From: Angiostrongylus vasorum
Lineage: Eukaryota; Nematoda; Chromadorea; Rhabditida; Metastrongylidae
Assembly: GCA_018806985.1 (NCBI GenBank)
Contig: JADANN010000390.1
Span: 496,001 to 560,000, forward strand
Length of the DNA: 64,000 bases
Reading direction: 5' to 3'
Below, in pieces: positions 25,501 to 64,000 of the stretch. The notes beneath the pieces were generated by a model, which was not told the origin of the DNA, did not search any database, and was given only the letters and a program-made list of their open reading frames with translations. The translations under genes were made by a program, and so were the position numbers. Numbering within the stretch: the first letter of the stretch is position 1; the number at the start of each line of letters is the position of its first letter.

Positions 25501-26996
25501 TGATGGAAATAATCGATAAAACTAGCTGAGAGACAGGGGAAACGAAGGACCCGCATGGTGTGGTGATGAACGGGTTAGCCTCGAAAAGTAATAGCGCGTT
25601 CGTTCCCCACCGCAGACACCTGCGGTCCGGAGTTTTGCAGATATCTCAGGTACATAATAGTTTAATATTAGCCAATATTTTAGTGATATTTAGTATTAAT
25701 TTTATTGCTATATTTTTGTATTATTGCTATTATCTCATAAAGATAAGGGCGCGTGTGGTGTAGTGGTTGGAGGCGCTACTGCGACACCCACGCGGAATCG
25801 ATCCCCGCGCCCATGGCCCACCGCGCCTTCCATCCCTCCGGGGTCGCAAATTGGTACCAGACTTGTTTGGGAGGTTAGCAGCACTGGCCCGATACATCGG
25901 TAGGCCACCGCGAGTCATTGTAAAGGCCAGATATGTATTCAATCACCTCCAACGATAATGAAGTCGAATGCATGGCGCATCCCTCAGGGGATTGGTCAAC
26001 GCCGAGAGCTTTATCCCTTATCCTTCTATTTCACACTGATGTTATATTACTTGTTCATTTAATATTTTCATTAATAGTTTCTTTGTGACTGCGTTAGTAT
26101 GGAGTGCTTTGGTTACGAATGCGTCAATCCCAACGTGTAGGTGGCTGTCTTTAGGGACACCTGAATTCTCGTGGAGTCCACTCGTCAGTTCTCTTCGTCC
26201 CATCTGTCGTCCGTTCTTCTCGTTATGTGACCGGCCGTCTATGTTTTGCTGTCGATGTGTATTCTTCTGGATCTCGAAGATGTGACGGATTTCGAAGGTC
26301 AGTGCTTCGCATTCCGGCTAGATATTGAGAGTGCCGGTTATATTCCAGAAGACATCGCTCAAGCGTTTTGTGAGCAACGCGGAGTATTCTTGACGTGGTT
26401 GAAGTATCAACCCACATCTCTGCAGCATAACAGAGCCCTGAGAGAACCGTCGAATCGAAAAAGATGAGCGCGGATTTTCGGGTCCTTCACTTGGTCGGTG
26501 GCTTCTTTGAGAGGCCCGAATGCGGCTCAAGCTGCTCTCCTTCGTCTGTCGAGTTCCTCCTTCATGTTGTTTTCCATGTTCATTGATCGCCCAAGTTATA
26601 CGTACGAAATGGTCTCTGCAGTTAAAGAGCCATGAAGTTCAACTTGTTCGCATTCGCACCATAGGTTTTTCATGGACTGGGTCTTCGTCCGATTTATGCG
26701 GAATACGATCCTTTTCCCGCTTCGTTGATCATCGTCTGTGCTTCGCTGGTACTTCTTGAGAAGATGACGATGTCATTGGCGAAACGAAGGTTTGATAGGA
26801 ATATTCCATCAATACATATGCCTTTCTCATCCCAGTCGTGTGACTTCATTATAGCATCAGTGAGCATAGCATCAGTGATCAGGAATCTTTTAATAATATA
26901 AAATTTCTAGATTCTACTGAAACGAACCTAAAAGGAGTACGTGAAGAAGTGGAACGCCTCAAGGCGCTAGGGATACATGACAGGAAGTTACTATAG
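1553..26996 (+). CDS. PPIP5K: Inositol hexakisphosphate / diphosphoinositol-pentakisphosphate kinase (PPIP5K, VIP1 family), multi-exon gene
   Basis: Cytosolic kinase/phosphatase that converts InsP6 and 5-InsP7 to 1-diphospho forms. Exons read by homology and splice sites: 1553-1627, 1701-1787, 4955-5071, 5150-5215, 5369-5462, 6817-6971, 7699-7800, 8138-8299, 8775-8876, 8947-9073, 9199-9303, 9388-9525, 9778-10100, 10759-10810, 11015-11111, 11486-11580, 12844-12945, 13074-13217, 13299-13470, 14311-14453, 15308-15409, 15853-15992, 16506-16620, 19251-19322, 19431-19658, 19812-19921, 20066-20175, 20354-20487, about 20860-21036, 21756-21794, 22198-22254, 22498 to about 22550, about 22664-22774, 24048-24200, 26911-26996 (stop TAG). 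Phases agree at nearly all joins. The product is about 1380 residues, close to vertebrate PPIP5K1. Family blocks include [45 protein letters not shown] and [11 protein letters not shown]. The start ATG opens a Pro-rich leader that runs into [10 protein letters not shown]. One extra A breaks frame in exon 11, and the joins at exons 13/14, 28/29 and 32/33 are uncertain. Confidence 0.93.
2290..2550 (+). repeat. Degenerate tRNA-headed SINE, family 1
   Basis: The end of this stretch (TTGATTAATGTCGAACGC then TTTATCCTTTA) matches the family-1 SINE 3' end, and the middle keeps a decayed version of the body including CATGTCTGGGA. It lies in PPIP5K intron 2. Confidence 0.5.
3200..4260 (+). mobile_element. 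Degenerate mariner-type DNA transposon (SETMAR-like transposase remnant)
   Basis: Plus-strand translation in shifting frames gives the C-terminal half of a mariner transposase: [13 protein letters not shown] text near 3740-3770, KPCLHRKN near 3820, [14 protein letters not shown] near 4000 where functional elements have HDNARPHVA, then [16 protein letters not shown] near 4065-4110, matching the LPHPPYSPDL signature. Stops and frameshifts interrupt it, so it is dead. It sits in PPIP5K intron 2. A second copy in reverse orientation lies at 62040-62830. Terminal inverted repeats were not located, so ends are approximate. Confidence 0.75.
5463..6816. other. PPIP5K intron 5, no gene recognised
   Basis: No coding or complete repeat seen. 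On the minus strand near 5920-5960 the bases CGGTATAGTGGTTAGCAT resemble a tRNA A-box and may be an old SINE head. Confidence 0.4.
8360..8472. repeat. A/T-rich low-complexity tract (TTA-type)
   Basis: ATT/TTA triplets and an ACATACAT run fill part of PPIP5K intron 8. Confidence 0.7.
11825..12225 (+). repeat. Non-autonomous repeat with RTE-LINE 3' tail (R family)
   Basis: This copy is in the forward sense: it begins near CATCGTGGCTGGGAGGTG, runs through GTCGGACTGCGATGTACAGC and CTACCGTCCTGGTATTAAAG, and ends in GGGGCCCGCACAACTAGTGA followed by CAAGTATGAAGTATCAAGTA. The last part matches the 3' end of the RTE LINE at 60290-60345. It lies in PPIP5K intron 16. Reverse-sense copies are at 14741, 18755, 36790, 55512 and 61139, and a forward copy at 38105. 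Confidence 0.85.
12545..12805 (+). repeat. tRNA-headed SINE, family 1
   Basis: Head with decayed A-box (CCAGTGATCGGAGGCGCC), central block TTGGTACCAGACTTGTCTGG, then GATACATCGGTAGGCCACTG and the terminal GAGAGTTTTATC. It lies in PPIP5K intron 16, downstream of the R-family repeat. Confidence 0.85.
14030..14205 (+). repeat. Half of a foldback element
   Basis: The stretch from GCTGATAGAACC through ATGGCGTGCTGGTGAACGC and CGATCCCCACCGCAGGCACC to GTAGCTCAGCATCAT matches the right arm of the foldback element at 25271-25649. It lies in PPIP5K intron 19. Confidence 0.65.
14741..15112 (-). repeat. R-family non-autonomous repeat with RTE tail
   Basis: Reverse-sense copy. On the minus strand it ends in GCACAACTAGTGAAGACGGG and then two CAAGTATC units, the short tandem tail of this family. 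It lies in PPIP5K intron 20. Confidence 0.85.
16230..16345 (+). repeat. Central part of a foldback element
   Basis: The text CCTCGGCTTAACTGGGTTC through GACGGGTGATTGCTGATGG matches the centre of the foldback element at 25271-25649. It lies in PPIP5K intron 22. Confidence 0.6.
16795..16990. repeat. Short foldback element (inverted arms, no centre)
   Basis: Left arm GAGGTATTTGCAAAACTCAG near 16812 and right arm TTTTGCAAATATCTCAGCAT near 16950 are inverted copies, with GGTTCGAGCCCGCTATAATC between them. It is related to the element at 25271-25649 and lies in PPIP5K intron 23. Confidence 0.65.
17080..18520 (+). mobile_element. RTE-type non-LTR retrotransposon fragment (reverse transcriptase)
   Basis: Broken frames give [20 protein letters not shown] and [14 protein letters not shown], then a clean 218-codon frame from 17632 with [33 protein letters not shown] and [20 protein letters not shown], followed by the RTE C-terminal part ([17 protein letters not shown]). 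The endonuclease half is missing and upstream frames contain stops. The catalytic FADD box reads FADG. It sits in sense orientation in PPIP5K intron 23 and belongs to the same subfamily as 32437-33138. Confidence 0.88.
18755..19123 (-). repeat. R-family non-autonomous repeat with RTE tail
   Basis: Reverse-sense copy. The tail on the minus strand reads CATTCAAGTGTCCAAGTATC. It lies directly downstream of the RTE fragment in PPIP5K intron 23. Confidence 0.85.
20562..20835 (+). repeat. tRNA-headed SINE, family 1
   Basis: Head TTGCGCAGTGGTCAGAGGC (A-box) and GGGATCGATCCC (B-box-like), body TTCGTACCAGACTTGTTTGG, end GAGAGCCTTATCCTTTTA. It lies about 25 bases upstream of a PPIP5K exon, close enough to affect the acceptor region. 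Confidence 0.88.
25271..25649. repeat. Foldback element with about 130-bp inverted arms
   Basis: The left arm 25271-25403 (CTGAGATATTTGCAAAACCC to GTCTCTCAGCTAGT) is the inverse of the right arm 25521-25649 (ACTAGCTGAGAGACAGGGG to GCAGATATCTCAG). The unique centre carries GCTTAACTGGGTTCG and GACGGGTGATTGCTGATGG. There is no coding capacity, so it is a MITE-like hairpin. It lies in the last PPIP5K intron. Partial relatives lie at 14030, 16230, 16795, 49540 and 63860. Confidence 0.85.
25742..26018 (+). repeat. tRNA-headed SINE, family 1, best-preserved tRNA head
   Basis: The first 70 bases keep a tRNA-like shape: GGGCGCG at the start pairs with CGCGCCC at 25807, with A-box TGGTGTAGTGGTTGGAGGC and B-box-like GGAATCGATCCCC between. 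The body GGTACCAGACTTGTTTGGGA and the end GAGAGCTTTATCC follow. It lies in the last PPIP5K intron. Confidence 0.9.
26085..26870 (-). mobile_element. RTE-type LINE 3' fragment, reverse orientation
   Basis: The minus strand encodes [10 protein letters not shown], then [36 protein letters not shown], and [15 protein letters not shown] with [20 protein letters not shown]. This is the RTE reverse-transcriptase end and C-terminal region, of the 58095-60350 subfamily. Frameshifts are present and FADD reads FAND. It lies in the last PPIP5K intron, just upstream of the final exon. Confidence 0.85.
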
Positions 26997-28176
26997 CTAT
27001 TTGTCAACCTACAAAGTTCATTAGAAGTTCGGGTTTAAGCATTGATATATTCTTGACTTGTATTCAATTCTAGTGGGCCAATGTTATTGTTCTTCACTGG
27101 TGATGTCATGATTTCAATACTTTAACTTATTTTCGGATGTTTGAAACAAATTTGGTGTTGAAACTTAATTATTTTGAACTCTGTGATGTTAATTTCTATT
27201 TTCATATGTCTATTTTCAGTGTTGTCTTTTTCAATCACTTAGGACATCAGCTGCGATAATGTTCCAATTTTTTCTCTAAATATTTCAAGCCAAAGTGAAA
27301 TTTAAAACAACCCTGCTTCTCTTGTGTCGATCATGACTGTATCATTCAGAATTTTCTTAAACATCAAATGAATCGGTAGGGAAAAGTAGTCATCAGTCAT
27401 TCGCGGTAGAACTCGGTTAACATGAGCGATACAGTAAGCAGCGTGTTTTCCTTATGAGGTTTCCGATTCCCAATGGTTTTGGCAAGAGGCTGCCATAGCT
27501 GGGCTAACCGTGCTCTTCCTGGATGTGTTTACGTGTATTGTGCTGGACCGATCCCAGTATACTTCCTAATCAGTTGATTGTAGGTTTTTAACGGAATAGA
27601 TGTCCAAGGACTAATGCGACTATGTATAGGGAGAAATAAGATGTCCTAGCGCTGCTTTACTGAGTAAGGGGAAAATCCTCCGCAAATCCACCTCGATCAC
27701 AAAAAGGCTATCTACTACCAATTTTGGAAAGCGTTTAACCTCAAAATTTATCGGCTCGAGATTCTCTGCATGATAAATTACATGTGATCATAATTGTACA
27801 GCATAACATGTGTTGGTAATAAGGTTTTATTCTTAGAATCTTGTGAATAACAATTCAGAAGTATATCGATGACTGTGTATGTACATATTTGGACCACTAG
27901 GATCCATATGAGTAGTCATAGCATTGTAACGAAGGAAATGAAGTTATAACTGGCATGAATCTGAAAACATGACAAGGAAATGGATTTCAACAACAACATT
28001 AAACGTCGCAAAAAAATCTCCAACAATTAACCATATTGATGGTTTCTTGCTACGCAGTATTTTAGAGGTAATCTACTAGTAGTCACGCTTAGAAATTTAA
28101 CTTTAATAAAGCTCCTATTACTAGGAAAAAACCAAGCACTCAAGTGAATACAGTTCGAGGAATGTTATACTTTATC
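26997..28176. other. 3' flank of PPIP5K, no gene recognised
   Basis: Non-coding by inspection. It holds the PPIP5K 3' UTR at its start; no AATAAA was confidently placed near the stop. Confidence 0.4.
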
Positions 28177-28790
28177 CCAGGATCGACTTTCTATTAACCT
28201 CGGCATTGGAATATGAATGCGTCGTTTTCTTGTTCAGCAATCGCGAGGTTGTTAAACAGCATACATTTACTTCCATACAAAAACACAATACAATACAACA
28301 GTAGCTGACGTTTCGGCAGTATCGCCTTCTTCAGAGCCGCTTTTTTACGTGCCTTCCCATGAGGAAGATTAGAACAGCTGATTATGGTCGCATAAGGTTG
28401 ATGACTCATCTTTTGTCTTAGTGACAACGCTTCCTTCACAAGTCGAAAGTATTTTGCTGGTACATCTTGTAACAGTTCCCAGGATCGACTTTCTATTAAC
28501 CTCGGCATTGGAATATGAATGCGTCGTTTTCTTGTTCAGCAATCGCGAGGTTGTTAAACAGCATACATTTACTTCCATACGAGTCATCAACCTTATGCGA
28601 CCATAATCAGCTGTTCTAATCTTCCTCATGGGAAGGCACGTAAAAAGCGGCTCTGAAGAAGGCGATACTGCCGAAACGTCAGCTACTGTTGTATTGTATT
28701 GTGTTTTTTGTATGGAAGTAAATGTATGCTGTTTAACAACCTCACGATTGCTGAACAAGAAAACGACGCGTTATACTTTATCTATGGCAT
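28177..28790. repeat. Long near-perfect inverted repeat with an internal direct repeat
   Basis: Arm 28219-28411 is almost exactly the inverse of 28580-28769. In addition about 100 bases of the left end (28177-28280) recur in direct orientation at 28479-28580. Each arm carries a CTGAAGA...GCCGAAACG motif. There is no coding capacity. It lies between the convergent PPIP5K and ATPase genes. A shorter derivative is at 56940-57160. Confidence 0.88.
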
Positions 28791-30037
28791 CGTCTAGTCA
28801 CTGCACCATCTCTAACGTCAGATGTGTTGATGGTGTTTATACTATCATGAAAGGTACAAAAAATCTACACTACATATATCAGTTAAATTAATAGATATTG
28901 ATCGTTCAAGAAATTCGCGCATTCTTCCCATGACAGTCCAGAATATCGCGATAAAAAAAGTACACAATTTTAAAAAAAATGAAAAGAAAAACAGGACACC
29001 AAACTGCGTTCATTTCCAAATATTTCAAATTAAGATGTACAACGTGGAAAAAGTGGCTTATTCAGAATTCTACCCAACATTTACGCGACGTGACCTCTGT
29101 GAGAGTCATTTCTCAAAGGACTCCGTGGTCACTATGACCTCTATGAAAGTCATTCTATTTCCGATGTTTCCGGTGCACAAGCTTTTGTTCCTATACTTAT
29201 TTGAATCAATCGATTAATTATTCAATATATGTTGTGGCAAATCTCATATGGGGGAAAAAGTCTACTCTGCGCTTGGAAGTATACGAAAAGCTTTTCTCGA
29301 ACGAGGTCACTAGCAGCTAATTTGACTAATAATTGACCGTTATTTCAACTTTACTCGCTACAATGCGTTATAGTTATCGTTTGGAATGGGTGGGTACCAA
29401 AAATACAGAAGCAGACTCAACATAAGCTGCCCAATACTTCCAAATGCCGATAACAATGTGCTTGAATGAGGGACCATAATAACATGTAGTAAATAGTAGC
29501 ATACAAATCATTTATACCCTCAATGCGGGAGGACAAAGTCTCTTCTATAAATTTGTGATGTTCTCATCTCGTCACATCTTTTAGTTATCGAAATACTATC
29601 GTCTTCTATCGAAAAAACCAGTAGGTCCGTAACAACCCCGAATTTGCCGTCCACTGCGGCAGTGGAACAAAATTAGGCGTCGCCGCGTAAATGTTGACTG
29701 TGCATCAATGGTACAACGCTTTTCCAACACCATATTGTATAGAGAAACTATCCATTGTATAGCGTTTTTTTTCTTATTGTACTCAATGTATATATGATTA
29801 TGAAAAATCGCATGATCTTTTGAACACATCGTACAAGAGAAAATCAGCAAACAATAAGCGTTATTCTTCAACTATTCATAAGATATCGTATGTAAGAAAT
29901 TCATAAAACATCAACAAGCAGAAAAGAAACAACAGGAAGACAAGAACAAGTAACAGCCCGTAATCTGGATTTTTCAAGCATACGGTACTCTGTAATCTGA
30001 CGCGATCATGGACTTCACCATCGAATTGTAGCTGACG
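28791..30037. other. Intergenic / 3' flank of the ATPase gene
   Basis: A/T-rich, no gene or repeat recognised. The right end should contain the minus-strand ATPase 3' UTR. Confidence 0.4.
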
Positions 30038-63253
<33,216 letters not shown>

Positions 63254-63860
63254 CTAAAACAGTTACCATTATGTTAGTGTTGCTTCACCTGTAGTCTTCC
63301 TCAGAAGAAATTACGACTACAGTAGGAAACAATTGAGACAGATTTATTTAGTAAAATGCCGGCAGAAGTCTCGGCGGCTCCGCTTTCTGCCAGAGCCCGG
63401 AAGAGTCAAATCGACAACCAATTCATCCAGTCATACACTATCATAACCTCAGCAAACAAAACTTTTTGTTGTTCTTAAGTTCTCCAGTTATTACTGGAGA
63501 CCAGTCACACAGAGACTTACATGGATGAGGAATGCGTGTGGCTGAGACCAAAAAATCAACCTGAGGCACAGTTGGTCTCCATCGAATAAATGGAAAACTT
63601 GCAAAGAACAAAACCGTGAGTTAAAATAAGATAAAAAATTAAAATAAATTAAAAATAATATAAACACTATAATAATAATTATAATAAATGTAATAATAAC
63701 TGAATGAAATAAGATAAAATTGTTTATAAATCTCGTGTAAGCTTACCAAGGAAAGAATAGATGTTGATTAGTTATACCAAGGTTAAAGGAAAGTCGGTTT
63801 TGAAATATTGTTATTACTATTTTAACTTATTATTTACTGCCTGCTCTTTTTTTAACGGCG
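63254..63860. other. ATPase upstream intron segment
   Basis: At 63365-63410 there is a decayed copy of the hammerhead-like motif in reverse orientation. 63620-63720 is almost pure A/T low-complexity sequence, and 63725-63790 matches the end of the 53860-54130 repeat. No exon recognised. Confidence 0.45.
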
Positions 63861-64000
63861 GTTTATATATTGCGAAATATAACTTCTGCAATTATCTCAG
63901 CATCATTGGATTAACATTGGGTTCGTTGCCGATTTGGGCTACCCAGATCAATCCCGCTAACGGGTGATTGCTGATGGCAAAAAAGATCGATAGAACTAGC
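63860..64000 (+). repeat. Foldback element part, cut by the window end
   Basis: TTATCTCAGCATCATTGG, GGGTTCGTTGCCGATTTGG and AACGGGTGATTGCTGATGG match the centre and arm border of 25271-25649. Confidence 0.65.

Larger units (their letters stand above)
19812..26996 (+). other. PPIP5K C-terminal tail exons (26-35)
   Basis: These small exons encode a low-complexity tail with islands of conservation: [15 protein letters not shown] (22198-22254), [17 protein letters not shown] (22498 on), [17 protein letters not shown] (about 22664-22774), [13 protein letters not shown] (24048-24200) and a terminal [16 protein letters not shown] before TAG at 26994-26996. The SSSAP and LETLH blocks match the vertebrate PPIP5K tail. 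Frame arithmetic supports the joins 21036/21756, 21794/22198, 22254/22498, 22774/24048 and 24200/26911. Exon 28 ends in phase 0 while the open frame at 20860 needs phase 1, so a donor or an exon is misread there. A stop at about 20178 would give a shorter isoform if exon 27 is not spliced on. Confidence 0.8.

Noticed and set aside
25742..25815. Possible true tRNA gene
   Set aside because: The A- and B-box-like sequences are part of a repeated element with a constant 200-base body; D and anticodon arms do not fold convincingly.
28177..28790. CRISPR-like or phage attachment structure
   Set aside because: The repeats are long inverted arms in a eukaryotic gene context, not short regular repeats with spacers.

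Overview
The window looks like chromosomal DNA from a nematode, most likely a strongylid (hookworm-like) worm. The evidence is many small exons with short TTTCAG-type acceptors, a candidate spliced-leader acceptor 22 bases before a start codon, divergent Na+/K+-ATPase-like sequence of a nematode kind, and abundant RTE-type LINE, mariner and tRNA-headed SINE debris. Species identity is inferred.

Layout. (1) 1553-26996, plus strand: a nearly complete PPIP5K/VIP1 gene (inositol hexakisphosphate / diphosphoinositol-pentakisphosphate kinase) in about 35 exons, with an ATP-grasp kinase domain, a histidine-phosphatase-like domain and a conserved C-terminal tail. Its introns hold a mariner remnant, RTE LINE fragments, SINEs and foldback elements. 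(2) 26997-30037: a non-coding gap between convergent gene ends, containing an almost perfect long inverted repeat. (3) 30038-63253, minus strand: 22 exons of a Na+/K+-ATPase alpha-like P-type ATPase; the N-terminus lies beyond the right edge. Several invariant catalytic and ion-site residues are replaced, so it reads as a pump-dead or strongly altered paralogue. (4) 43960-47292, plus strand: an unrecognised Ser/Thr-rich membrane-protein gene nested antisense in the largest ATPase intron (41844-49666).

Between exons the DNA is dominated by mobile elements: four RTE LINE remnants with coding still readable plus one 3' fragment, a non-autonomous family that shares the LINE 3' tail, at least three tRNA-headed SINE families that share a central block, foldback/TIR elements carrying a hammerhead-like motif, two opposed mariner copies and a 230-bp GT microsatellite.

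Four exons, one in PPIP5K and three in the ATPase, read as correct protein only if one base is removed, each at or beside a short homopolymer. The simplest explanation is residual assembly insertions, although real inactivation of the ATPase cannot be excluded from sequence alone. Exon coordinates were read by eye from homology and splice signals; junctions called uncertain below should be treated so.
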